Below, in pieces: positions 27,654-35,895 of a DNA stretch of 64,000 bases (its first letter is position 1; the number at the start of each line of letters is the position of its first letter). Origin of the DNA: Microbacterium sp. (GTDB taxonomy: Bacteria; Actinomycetota; Actinomycetes; Actinomycetales; Microbacteriaceae). Below the pieces are notes generated by a model. That model had not been told where the DNA came from, did not search any database, and saw only the letters and a list, made by a program, of their open reading frames with translations. Where the stretch lies: NCBI RefSeq assembly GCF_026393345.1, contig NZ_JAPLAI010000010.1:4016-68015 (forward strand), read 5' to 3'. The position numbers and the translations under genes are program-made.

Positions 27654-27768
27654 GGTGGGGCCTCCCTTTTCAATTCTCGCCGGCGCCCTGCGCCAACATC
27701 CCTCCTACGTTACCCGATGGCAGCGGACCGGGAGGAGGTCACCGGCTCCGCGGACACGCCCGCGATCG

Positions 27769-29637
27769 TCACCGCGTGCAGTCGTCCAGCGGGTAGGACA
27801 GCTGCAGCGGGGTGGGGTCGTCGGTCATCAGCGTCCGGGTCCAGCGCATCAGCATCGGCAGCAGCTGCGACGGCGGCTGCAGGATGTCCTGGTGATGGTT
27901 GGGCGCCAGCACCTGCCAGCGCACCCGCTCCCCCGCGGCGCACAGCCGCTCCACGAGATCCTCCTGCGTGGAGGGTGGCAGCACCTCGTCCTGCGCACCC
28001 CACGCGACGAGGATCGGGGTTCCCCACGGGCCGCTCGCGGTGTTCTCGGCGAGGCGGCGCCCCATTGCACCTGTGGTCAGGTCACCAGTGTCGATGGGCT
28101 GATCCTCGCTGAGACCGAGCGCGGTCAGCGCGGAGATGACCACGCCCGGCTCGCTGAGGCAGCGTTGAGTCATCTCACGGATGATGGGCTCCGCCGCCGA
28201 GCTGACGTACTGGCCGAGGTCGATGTCGTCGTAGGTCTCGGAGTACGGCACGAGCACGAACGCCATCATGATCGTCAGCAGCGCGTTGTCCTGGGCACCG
28301 GCGGTGAGGATATCGGCGAGGGCCCGCGGGTCGGCCGCCGGAGAGATCGCCGCAGTGCCGCGGATGTCGAGCCCGGGTGCGTACTCCGGTGCCACCTGCG
28401 TCGTGAACAGCGCCGCGTGGCCGCCCTGCGAATGGCCCCACACCACGGTCCGGGGCGAGAGCACCAGATCGGTGTCGATCTCGCCTGCGGCCAGCACCGC
28501 ATCCACCGAGGAGCGCCCCTCCCCCTCTCCGATGAGGTACGGGAACACGCCGGGCGCACCCTGACCGCTGTAGTCGGGGGCGACGACGACCCAGCCCTCC
28601 GCGAGCACCTGCTCAAGTGCCGGGATCGCCCACTTCGTCGCCGTGCCGTCCGCCAGGCTCGGTGCGCATCCACGGGCGACGCCGGTCGTCCCGTGCTCCC
28701 ACACGATCACCGGATGCGGTCCCGGCTCGCTCTCGATGGGGGTGATCACCATGGCGCTCGCGAGCGCGGGCCGGCCGTTGGCATCCTGAGTCGTGTAGAG
28801 GATGCGGGAGACGTCCCCGTTCGCCGGTGACCGTCCGGCGTAGTCGCCGGTGCGGATCAGCCGACCGTGGCCGCTCGGCAGGTCGGCGGGCGGTGAGTAG
28901 AAACCATCGATGACGGGCGCACCGCCGGCGAGCCACTGGTTGAGGCCCCAGCTGCCCGCAACGAGCCCCACGAGGAGCAGCGACACGGCGTACCGGCCCA
29001 CGGCGGCCCAGATGCGCGCGGCACGGGAGGGGGGCCGGCGGTCGCGGATCGTCTGGCCCCTGCGGAGGGCACGGGCGGCGCGGGCGAGGCGGGCACCGCG
29101 CGCGAGCAGCGTGAGACCGAAGACTGCCGTGCGCACCCCGAAGACGACCGCGACGAGCAGGAGGGTGACATCGGGCCAGGTGCGCGACAGCACGCCGAAC
29201 GCGACCTGCGCACCGCCCCAGACGGCGGTCAGCACCCGCACGCTCACCGAACCGCGGACCACGGCGTCGCCGAGCGAGGCGAGGCCGCCGATGATCAGCA
29301 GGACCGACAGTGCGACAGGGAGCAGTTCGACGTTCCGGCCGAACCAGATCAGCACCGCGATACCGCCCACGATCCAGGCGATGCCGAAGATCCTCGTCCA
29401 CCAGCCGGGCGTGCCGCGTCGGGAGATGAGTTCCACCACGCCCGCGACGATCGCGCTCAGCCCGACGTAGACGCCGAGCAGGACCAGGGAGGCGAGCGGG
29501 CGCACCACGATGAGCAGTCCCAGCGCGGCGATCAGGACCCCGACCAGCACGAGCACGCGCGGCGGCGCCTTCTCGAGGAGGCCCGGAAGTGCGCTCCACC
29601 GCATCCGTCGGGGTGCGTGCGGGCGCGTCGACGTCAT
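27769..29637 (-). CDS. DUF308-like membrane domain fused to a secretory lipase-type alpha/beta hydrolase
   Basis: A 622-residue two-part protein. Residues ~1-165 carry about six membrane helices with an HdeD/DUF308-like repeat style (VLVGVLIAALGLLIVVRPLA; WWTRIFGIAWIVGGIAVLI); one more helix (VSLLLVGLVAGSWGLNQWL) precedes an extracytoplasmic hydrolase. The hydrolase has WEHGTTGVARGCAPS, the nucleophile elbow GHSQGGHAA, an acid in AWGAQDEVLPP and His in APNHHQDIL: the layout of the LIP secretory lipase family. ATG 29637 chosen; an in-frame ATG at 29664 is possible, neither with a clear SD. Predicted to be a membrane-anchored esterase acting outside the cell on lipids or esters. Divergent from the DUF1206 gene. 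Confidence 0.8.
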   Translation of the reverse strand: MTSTRPHAPRRMRWSALPGLLEKAPPRVLVLVGVLIAALGLLIVVRPLASLVLLGVYVGLSAIVAGVVELISRRGTPGWWTRIFGIAWIVGGIAVLIWFGRNVELLPVALSVLLIIGGLASLGDAVVRGSVSVRVLTAVWGGAQVAFGVLSRTWPDVTLLLVAVVFGVRTAVFGLTLLARGARLARAARALRRGQTIRDRRPPSRAARIWAAVGRYAVSLLLVGLVAGSWGLNQWLAGGAPVIDGFYSPPADLPSGHGRLIRTGDYAGRSPANGDVSRILYTTQDANGRPALASAMVITPIESEPGPHPVIVWEHGTTGVARGCAPSLADGTATKWAIPALEQVLAEGWVVVAPDYSGQGAPGVFPYLIGEGEGRSSVDAVLAAGEIDTDLVLSPRTVVWGHSQGGHAALFTTQVAPEYAPGLDIRGTAAISPAADPRALADILTAGAQDNALLTIMMAFVLVPYSETYDDIDLGQYVSSAAEPIIREMTQRCLSEPGVVISALTALGLSEDQPIDTGDLTTGAMGRRLAENTASGPWGTPILVAWGAQDEVLPPSTQEDLVERLCAAGERVRWQVLAPNHHQDILQPPSQLLPMLMRWTRTLMTDDPTPLQLSYPLDDCTR

Positions 29638-29730
29638 CGAGTCAGGATAAAGGTGCTCCGACATGTCGGCCGATTCGGGGCGATGTCAAGTCGCGCCGAC
29701 CGGGACCGCGTGCGCCCTAGGGTCGAGGGC

Positions 29731-30561
29731 ATGTCCTCCGCCACCGATGCCCTGCGTGATGCGCGTCGGCAGCCGGTGGCACGCGTGCTCGCCCGCGCCG
29801 GCTACGCCGCCAACGGGGTCGTGCATGTGCTGATGGGAGCGATCGTCCTCGCCGTCGCCGCCGGTGGCGACGGCGAGTCGGACCACTCGGGCGCCTTCCG
29901 CGCCATCGCGGAGGCGCCGCTCGGCTTCGCGCTGCTGTGGATCCTGGCCGTGTGCCTGCTGGCGCTCGGGCTATGGCACGGCTCGTCCGCGGCGCTGGTG
30001 CGCGGCGACGGGCGCGCAGCGACCTGGGGCATGCGGCTGTCCGAAGGCGGGCAGGCCCTCGCCTTCCTCGTGCTCGGTGTCCTGTCCGCATCCGTCGCCC
30101 TGGGCGCGCGACCGCAGGGCGAGCAGACCGCGCAGGACGCCAGCCGCGGGCTCCTCTCGCTGCCCGCCGGCCCGTGGCTGCTGGGTGCCGTGGGACTCGG
30201 CGTCGGCATCGCCGGGATCTCGTTCATCGCGATCGGGGTGCGGCGCGGGTTCCGCAAGGTCATGACGATCCCGGACGACGCGGTCGGGCGCGCCGTCACC
30301 ATCCTCGGCATCGTCGGGTACGTGGCGAAGGGCGTCTCACTCGTCGTCGTCGGCATCCTGCTGATCGTCGCGGCGATCACGGTCGACGCCGACGCGGCAG
30401 GCGGCCTCGACGGCGGCGTCCATGCCCTTCGCGGCATGCTGCTCGGACCGCTTCTGGTCGGAGTGGTCGGTGCGGGCCTGGTCGCCTACGGCGTCTTCTG
30501 CATGGCGCGGACGCGCTATGCCCGGCTCGACCGCCCCATGCGGCGATCCTCCTCGCGCTGA
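29731..30561 (+). CDS. DUF1206 family membrane protein
   Basis: A 276-residue membrane protein with three copies of a two-helix DUF1206 unit: LARAGYAANGVVHVLMGAIVL, MRLSEGGQALAFLVLGVLSAS and LGIVGYVAKGVSLVVVGILLI. Charged cytosolic ends (RRSSSR tail). Function unknown; the family is common in actinobacteria and cyanobacteria and is sometimes near stress genes. A TAGGGT box (29718-29723) sits seven bases before the ATG. It is convergent with proS, with a shared hairpin terminator. Confidence 0.85.
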   Translation: MSSATDALRDARRQPVARVLARAGYAANGVVHVLMGAIVLAVAAGGDGESDHSGAFRAIAEAPLGFALLWILAVCLLALGLWHGSSAALVRGDGRAATWGMRLSEGGQALAFLVLGVLSASVALGARPQGEQTAQDASRGLLSLPAGPWLLGAVGLGVGIAGISFIAIGVRRGFRKVMTIPDDAVGRAVTILGIVGYVAKGVSLVVVGILLIVAAITVDADAAGGLDGGVHALRGMLLGPLLVGVVGAGLVAYGVFCMARTRYARLDRPMRRSSSR

Positions 30562-30568
30562 GCAGGCG

Positions 30569-30615
30569 ACGACTCCTCAGAACCGCCGGCCAGCCGCCCG
30601 ATACTGAGGAGTCGT
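30569..30615. terminator. Inverted repeat between DUF1206 gene and proS
   Basis: Perfect 12-bp arms ACGACTCCTCAG (30569-30580) and CTGAGGAGTCGT (30604-30615) around a 23-nt GC-rich centre, between convergent stop codons. Suits a bidirectional terminator; the AT-containing arms differ from the usual GC-only stems. Confidence 0.6.
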
Positions 30616-30629
30616 GTCGGTTCGCGACG

Positions 30630-32384
30630 TCAGGCGCGCAAGCGGGTGACGGCCTCGGCGGCCGGCACGACCTCGCGGTCGCCGGTGCGCCGGTCCCACA
30701 ACTCCACCTGGCCGTCGGCGGCGCCGCGACCCACGATGACGATGCGCGGCACGCCGATCAGTTCGGCGTCGCCGAACTTCACGCCGGGAGACACCTTCGG
30801 GCGGTCGTCGTAGAGCACGTCGAAGCCAGCGGTGTCGAGCTCGTCGGACAGCGACGCGGCGAGCTCGAAGGCGGCCGCATCCCGTCCGGTCGCGACCACA
30901 TGCACGTCGAACGGGGCGACGGATGCGGGCCAGATGAGGCCCCTATCGTCGTTGTTGAGCTCGGCGATGATGGCGAGGATGCGGGTGACGCCGATGCCGT
31001 AGGAGCCCATGGTCACGGTGACGAGCTTGCCGTTCTCATCGAGGACCTTGAGCCCGAGCGCCTCCGCATACTTGCGGCCCAGCTGGAACACGTGGCCGAT
31101 CTCCATGCCGCGGTCAAGGCTCACCGGCCCGGAACCGTCGGGGGCCGGGTCGCCGTCGCGGACGGTCGCGACCTCGACGAAACCGTCACCGGCGAAGTCG
31201 CGGCCGGCGACGAGTGAGTGGACGTGCTTCTGGTCGATATTGGCGCCGGTGATCCAGCGGGTGCCATCGACGACGCGGGGGTCGAGGAGGTATCGGATGC
31301 CGGTGGCGGACTCCTCGCCGAGCAAGGCACCCTGCTCCGACCAGGGCCCGATGTAGCCCTTGACCAGCAGCGGGTGCTTCGCGAAGTCCGCCTCGGTGGC
31401 GGGCTCGACGGATGCGGGGGCGAAGACGACCTCGACGCGCTTGTCATCGACATCGCGGTCGCCGGGCAGGCCGATGACCACGAGCTCGCGGGTACCGTCG
31501 AGGTGCGTGAGGGCGAGCACGACGTTCTTCAGGGTGTCCGCGGCGGTGTAATCACCGTCGAGCACGGCGTTGCTGTGCGCGACGAGCGTGTCGATCGTCG
31601 GGGTGTTCGGCGAGTCGAAGATCACCGGGTCCGGGAGCCCCTCGAACGGGATCGGCTCGGGAGCCAGGGTCGTGAAGGCCTCCACGTTCGCGGCGTAGCC
31701 GCCGGCCGAGCGCACGAAGGTGTCCTCGCCCACCGCGGTGGGGTGGAGGAACTCCTCGCTCCGCGACCCGCCCATGGCGCCGGCATCCGCCTGCACGATG
31801 ACGTACTCGAGGCCGAGGCGCTGGAAGATCCGCTCGTATGCGTCGCGCTGCGCCATGTATGACGCGTCGAGACCCGCATCCGTGTAGTCGAAGGAGTACG
31901 CATCCTTCATGGTGAACTCGCGCCCGCGCAGGAGGCCGGCGCGCGGCCGTGCCTCATCGCGGTACTTGTCCTGGATCTGGTAGATCGACAGCGGCAGGTC
32001 TTTGTACGACGAGTACAGGTCCTTCACGAGGAGCGTGAACGCCTCTTCGTGGGTGGGCGCGAGCAGGTAGTCGGCGTCCTTGCGGTCCTTCAACCGGAAG
32101 ATGCCGTTGCCGTACTCCTCCCACCGGCCGGTCGCCTCGTAGGGCTCACGCGGCATGAGGGCGGGGAAGTGCACCTCCTGCGCACCGGCGGCGGTCATCT
32201 CGTCGCGGATGATGTCCTCGATCTTGCGCTTGACCCGCAGCCCCAGCGGCAGCCAGGCGAAGATGCCGGGCGCCTGACGCCGGATGTACCCGGCGCGCAC
32301 CAGCAGCCGATGGCTGGTGACCTCGGCATCCGAGGGGTCTTCGCGGAGCGTGCGGAGGAAGAAGTGCGAGAGACGTGTGACCAC
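30630..32384 (-). CDS. proS: Prolyl-tRNA synthetase
   Basis: Charges tRNA-Pro. 584 residues, the bacterial-type enzyme with an editing insertion: N-terminal [19 protein letters not shown] and [20 protein letters not shown], class II motif 2 [25 protein letters not shown] (seen as [18 protein letters not shown]), the INS editing domain in the middle, motif 3 [16 protein letters not shown] and a C-terminal anticodon-binding domain. GTG start is eight bases after TAGACT (32393-32398 on the minus strand), predicting a leaderless mRNA. Confidence 0.97.
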   Translation of the reverse strand: MVTRLSHFFLRTLREDPSDAEVTSHRLLVRAGYIRRQAPGIFAWLPLGLRVKRKIEDIIRDEMTAAGAQEVHFPALMPREPYEATGRWEEYGNGIFRLKDRKDADYLLAPTHEEAFTLLVKDLYSSYKDLPLSIYQIQDKYRDEARPRAGLLRGREFTMKDAYSFDYTDAGLDASYMAQRDAYERIFQRLGLEYVIVQADAGAMGGSRSEEFLHPTAVGEDTFVRSAGGYAANVEAFTTLAPEPIPFEGLPDPVIFDSPNTPTIDTLVAHSNAVLDGDYTAADTLKNVVLALTHLDGTRELVVIGLPGDRDVDDKRVEVVFAPASVEPATEADFAKHPLLVKGYIGPWSEQGALLGEESATGIRYLLDPRVVDGTRWITGANIDQKHVHSLVAGRDFAGDGFVEVATVRDGDPAPDGSGPVSLDRGMEIGHVFQLGRKYAEALGLKVLDENGKLVTVTMGSYGIGVTRILAIIAELNNDDRGLIWPASVAPFDVHVVATGRDAAAFELAASLSDELDTAGFDVLYDDRPKVSPGVKFGDAELIGVPRIVIVGRGAADGQVELWDRRTGDREVVPAAEAVTRLRA

Positions 32385-32436
32385 GAGTATCGAGTCTAGG
32401 CGCTGGGAGGGGTGGGGCCCGCGGGCCGGATGCGGC

Positions 32437-33615
32437 TCAGCGGCGCCCGGCGTGCAGCACGAGCCGGACGACGAGGCCCGCGACCAGTGCCCAGAACGCG
32501 GCGCTCACACCCAGCATCGCGACACCGGAGGCAGCGACGAGGAAGGTGACGACCGCGGGGATCCGCTCCCCCGGGTCGTCGATGGCCTGCTGCACCGCGG
32601 AGCCGAACGCCGCGAACAGGGCCAGGCCCGCAACGGCGGGGATGACGCCCTCGGGCGCGAGCACGACCAGCGCGGCGAAGACGGATGCGGCCGCCCCGAG
32701 CACCAGGTACGACACTCCGGTCGACACTCCCGCCGTCCACCGCCGCGCAGTGTCGGGTCCCGCGTCCGGTCCGGCGGCGAGCGCGGCACTGATGGCGGCC
32801 AGGTTCACCGCGTGCCCTCCCGCGGGGGCGGCGAGGGCCGTTCCGATGCCGGTGATGACCATGGCGGGCCGCCACGGCACGCGGTAACCGAAGCTGCGCA
32901 TGATCGCGACACCGGGGACGTTCTGCGAGGCCATGGTGACGATGTACAGCGGCAGCGCGATGCCGACCACGGCGCCCGGCGTGAGGATCGGCGCGGTGAG
33001 TTCCAGGTGCGGGAGGAGCAGCGTGGGATCGACTGAGGCGCCTTCGGCGATGAGACCCCCCACGACGACGACGGTCGCGGCGACGAACGCGAGCGGCACC
33101 GCCCACCGCGGTGCGAAACGGGCGAACACGAGCCACGTGAGCACGACCGGCACGACGCCCCACGGGTTCAAAACGAGGCCGGTGACCGGTGCCAGGCACA
33201 GCGGCAGCAGTACACCGGCGAGCATCGCCTGCGCGCGGGAGGGTGGGATGCGGGCGATGAGCGACCCGAGCTGCGGCCAGAGCCCGGTGACGATGACGAG
33301 CCCGCCGACCAGCAGGAACGCGCCGACCGCGGCGGGCCAGCCGCCCTCGATCGTCCCGGTCGCCGCGAGGAGCGCCGCCCCGGGAGTGGACCAGGCCGCG
33401 GTGATCGGCATCCGGTACCGCAGCGACAGCACGATGCAGGCGCCGCCCATCGCGACGCACAGCGCGAGCAGGCCGCTGGCCGCCTGCCCCGCCGTCGCGC
33501 CGACCGCGGTGAGACCGGTGAGCACGACCGCGAAGGAGCTCGAGAAGCCGACGAGTGCCGTGACGATGCCGGCGACGACGGGCCGCGCGGCGGCGGGAGG
33601 CGTCTGAGCGGTCAC
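32437..33615 (-). CDS. benE: BenE-family benzoate/purine-like transporter
   Basis: A 392-residue membrane protein with about 12 to 14 helices, built as an inverted repeat in the UraA/SLC26 fold style. Signatures typical of BenE are [29 protein letters not shown], and [18 protein letters not shown]. BenE proteins are annotated as benzoate/H+ symporters, but no benzoate genes are adjacent, so the substrate is uncertain. GTG 33615 is preferred over the GTG at 33624 because the latter overlaps a TAGCGT -10 box (33623-33628) that sits seven bases before 33615. Confidence 0.85.
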   Translation of the reverse strand: MTAQTPPAAARPVVAGIVTALVGFSSSFAVVLTGLTAVGATAGQAASGLLALCVAMGGACIVLSLRYRMPITAAWSTPGAALLAATGTIEGGWPAAVGAFLLVGGLVIVTGLWPQLGSLIARIPPSRAQAMLAGVLLPLCLAPVTGLVLNPWGVVPVVLTWLVFARFAPRWAVPLAFVAATVVVVGGLIAEGASVDPTLLLPHLELTAPILTPGAVVGIALPLYIVTMASQNVPGVAIMRSFGYRVPWRPAMVITGIGTALAAPAGGHAVNLAAISAALAAGPDAGPDTARRWTAGVSTGVSYLVLGAAASVFAALVVLAPEGVIPAVAGLALFAAFGSAVQQAIDDPGERIPAVVTFLVAASGVAMLGVSAAFWALVAGLVVRLVLHAGRR

Positions 33616-33669
33616 CGCCGCCACGCTAGCGCACCACGCGGCCCCGACGATGCGAGGCCCCGCGGGGAC

Positions 33670-34503
33670 TCAGCCCTGCGGCAGTGCGATGAAACCGGAG
33701 CGGACGCCGGCGACCGTGCCGCCGTCGACAAGCAGGTCGGTGCCGGTGACGAACGACGCCTCGTCGCTCAGCAGGAACGCGGTGGCGTTGGCGATGTCGT
33801 TCGGGGTGCCGAGGCGACCGGTGCCGGATCCCTCGACCATGACCCGCATCCCGGCGCCGGACTCACCCGCGAGCTCCTCCTGACCCATCGGCGTCGAGAT
33901 GACACCCGGGCTGATGCTGTTGATGCGCGCCCCGCGTGCACCCCAGGCCTTGCTCGCCGCCTGCACCCGCACCTGGTTGCCGCGCTTGGCGATGCTGTAG
34001 GCGGCGCCGGGGTTCGGCACCGCGGCCTCCTGCAGGAACGGCAGCGACAGCAGCTGGTCGCTGGGGGTGAGCGCCAGCGCGCCCTCCATCTCGGCCGGGA
34101 AGTGTCCGATGCCGAACGATCCGGCCATGCTCGCGATCACGACGCCGGCGCCGCCGGGGGCGATGACCTTGGCGAACTCATCCAGGCTCACCGCGACGCC
34201 GAGCAGGTCGACACGCAGGATGGCACCGGTGGGCGCCTGCGTCGGGGAGAGCCCCGCGGTGTGGGCGACGGCGGTCACGGGCCCGAGGCTCGCGGCGAAC
34301 TCCGCAAGGGCGGCGACCGCGGCCGCATCCGACACGTCGGTCACCTTCGTGTGTACGTCGAAGCCGTCACCGCGCAGGCTCGCGGCCACCCGCTCCAGCG
34401 TCGCCTCGTTGAAATCGGCGAGCACGACCGTGCGCCCTGACCCGCTGCGACGCGCGATGGCCTCGCCCATGCCGCCGACTCCGACGACCACCAGAACAGA
34501 CAT
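33670..34503 (-). CDS. Short-chain dehydrogenase/reductase
   Basis: A 277-residue SDR. The nucleotide-binding loop is the variant VVVGVGGMGEAIARR instead of TGxxxGxG; the catalytic YSIAKRGNQ (YxxxK) is intact; the C-terminal segment GTDLLVDGGTVAGVRSG is normal. The NNAG motif appears as AHTAG. It belongs to a group of actinobacterial SDRs annotated only as oxidoreductases, so the substrate is unknown. A strong SD (GGAAGGGA) precedes the ATG. It lies 83 bp beyond the broken ispG on the same strand and could be co-transcribed with it. Confidence 0.87.
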   Translation of the reverse strand: MSVLVVVGVGGMGEAIARRSGSGRTVVLADFNEATLERVAASLRGDGFDVHTKVTDVSDAAAVAALAEFAASLGPVTAVAHTAGLSPTQAPTGAILRVDLLGVAVSLDEFAKVIAPGGAGVVIASMAGSFGIGHFPAEMEGALALTPSDQLLSLPFLQEAAVPNPGAAYSIAKRGNQVRVQAASKAWGARGARINSISPGVISTPMGQEELAGESGAGMRVMVEGSGTGRLGTPNDIANATAFLLSDEASFVTGTDLLVDGGTVAGVRSGFIALPQG

Positions 34504-34586
34504 GATTCCCTTCCCGCGCGGCGCGAACGCGTCACGACAGGATGAGTCTGCCACCGGATGCGGGGGTTTACTCCCGGCCGGGAATA

Positions 34587-35700
34587 TCAGGCCGTGATGA
34601 CCTGTGCGGTGCCGATGGCCGCATCCGGGCCCATCTCGGCGGCGATGCGGTTCGCCTCTTCGATGAGGGTCTGCACGATCTCGGCCTCGGGCACGGTCTT
34701 CACGACCTCGCCCTTCACGAAGATCTGGCCCTTGCCGTTTCCGCTCGCGACTCCCAGGTCGGCCTCACGCGCCTCGCCGGGACCGTTGACGACGCAGCCC
34801 ATGACGGCGACGCGCAGCGGCACGGTCATGTCCTTGAGACCCTCAGTGACACTGTCGGCGAGGGAGTACACGTCGACCTGGGCGCGGCCGCACGAGGGGC
34901 ACGACACGATCTCGAGACGGCGCTCGCGGAGGTTCAGCGACTGCAGGATCTGCAGGCCGACCTTGACCTCCTCTGCGGGAGGCGCGGAGAGGGAGACCCG
35001 GATGGTGTCGCCGATGCCCTCGGAGAGGAGGATGCCGAACGCCGTCGCAGACTTGATGGTGCCCTGGAAGGCGGGACCCGCCTCGGTCACGCCGAGATGC
35101 AGCGGCCAATCGCCCCGTTCGGCGAGCAGGCGGTAGGCCTGCACCATGATGACGGGGTCGTTGTGCTTCACCGAGATCTTGAAGTCGTGGAAGTCGTGCT
35201 CCTCGAACAGCGACGCCTCCCACACGGCGCTCTCAGAGACGCCGGTCGAGCGAGCCCGCGTTCACCCCGATGCGCAGCGACACCCCCGCGTCCTTGGCGG
35301 CCTTCGCGATCTCGCCGACCTTGTCGTCGAACTGACGGATGTTGCCGGGGTTCACCCGCACGGCAGCGCACCCGGCATCGATCGCCTGGAACACGTACTT
35401 CGGCTGGAAGTGGATGTCGGCGATGACCGGGATCTGGCTCTTCTTCGCGATGATGTGCAGCACATCCGCGTCGTCCTGACTGGGCACGGCGACGCGCACG
35501 ATCTCGCAGCCGGCGGCGGTGAGCTCGGCGATCTGCTGCAGCGTCGCGTTGATGTCGGTGGTCTTGGTGGTCGCCATGGACTGGACGCTGACCGGGGCAT
35601 CGCCGCCGACGAGGACCTTGCCCACGCGGATCTGCCGGCTCTTACGGCGGGGGGCGAGGGTCGCGGGGACGAGGGGCATCCCGAGATTGACTGCTGGCAC
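34587..35700 (-). pseudogene. ispG: 4-hydroxy-3-methylbut-2-enyl diphosphate synthase, disrupted by a ~38-bp deletion with frameshift
   Basis: The [4Fe-4S] enzyme of the MEP pathway, here split. The 5' part (35700 down to 35236) encodes the TIM-barrel start ([19 protein letters not shown]) up to [11 protein letters not shown], then a TGA at 35233-35235. The 3' part, in another frame, resumes with [15 protein letters not shown] and runs intact to [13 protein letters not shown] and the end at 34587, keeping the Fe-S ligands in CPSCGRAQ and [10 protein letters not shown]. Related IspG proteins have about 13 residues between these points (of the type LxKYGKATPEALV), so ~39 bases are replaced by one. 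Adding 38 bp restores a frame of 383 codons, the normal size. GTG 35700 chosen: TAGGCT lies seven bases upstream; ATG 35706 is an alternative. Confidence 0.93.
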
Positions 35701-35766
35701 GTCCATTAGCCTACGCCGCGCCACCTGAGCGAGGCCCGAGGCGTCGGAGCGCGCCCCGGGGTGTGG

Positions 35767-35772
35767 TAATTT
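35767..35772 (+). promoter_or_regulatory. -10 box of the trp leader transcript
   Basis: TAATTT ends six bases before the ATG of the Trp leader peptide, so transcription should begin at or next to that ATG and the leader peptide would be translated from a leaderless message. No convincing -35 hexamer is seen. Confidence 0.55.
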
Positions 35773-35778
35773 CGGCCC

Positions 35779-35814
35779 ATGCTCGCGAACCGCTCTTGGT
35801 GGCTCACCGCCTGA
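35779..35814 (+). CDS. Tryptophan-rich leader peptide (trpL-like)
   Basis: An 11-codon [14 protein letters not shown], with two adjacent Trp codons (35797-35802), ending in TGA at 35812-35814 within the first attenuator hairpin. It lies 81 bp before the anthranilate synthase gene on the same strand. Position, Trp pair and the overlapping hairpins fit a transcription-attenuation leader as known for anthranilate synthase genes in Streptomyces. It has no function of its own beyond ribosome stalling when charged tRNA-Trp is scarce. Confidence 0.88.
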   Translation: MLANRSWWLTA

Positions 35815-35859
35815 GGCGGTGTGCGCGTGCGACACGACCGCCTTCCGGGGCGGTCTTCT
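35806..35859 (+). promoter_or_regulatory. Tryptophan attenuator
   Basis: Four complementary segments: 1, ACCGCC (35806-35811); 2, GGCGGT (35815-35820); 3, GACCGCC (35836-35842); 4, GGCGGTC (35849-35855), followed by TTCT. Segments 3 and 4 form a 7-bp terminator stem with a 6-nt loop; 2 can instead pair with 3 as antiterminator; 1 with 2 forms the protector hairpin across the leader stop codon. A ribosome stalled at the Trp pair would cover segment 1 and favour 2:3, allowing read-through. Confidence 0.85.
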
Positions 35860-35895
35860 GCGTCAGGCGGCCGCTCCCACGACGAAAGATCTGCC

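Noticed and set aside
35233..35235. In-frame TGA in ispG as a recoded (selenocysteine) codon
   Set aside because: Reading through stays in the wrong frame and gives nonsense; the conserved sequence resumes only with a frame change, so it is a deletion.
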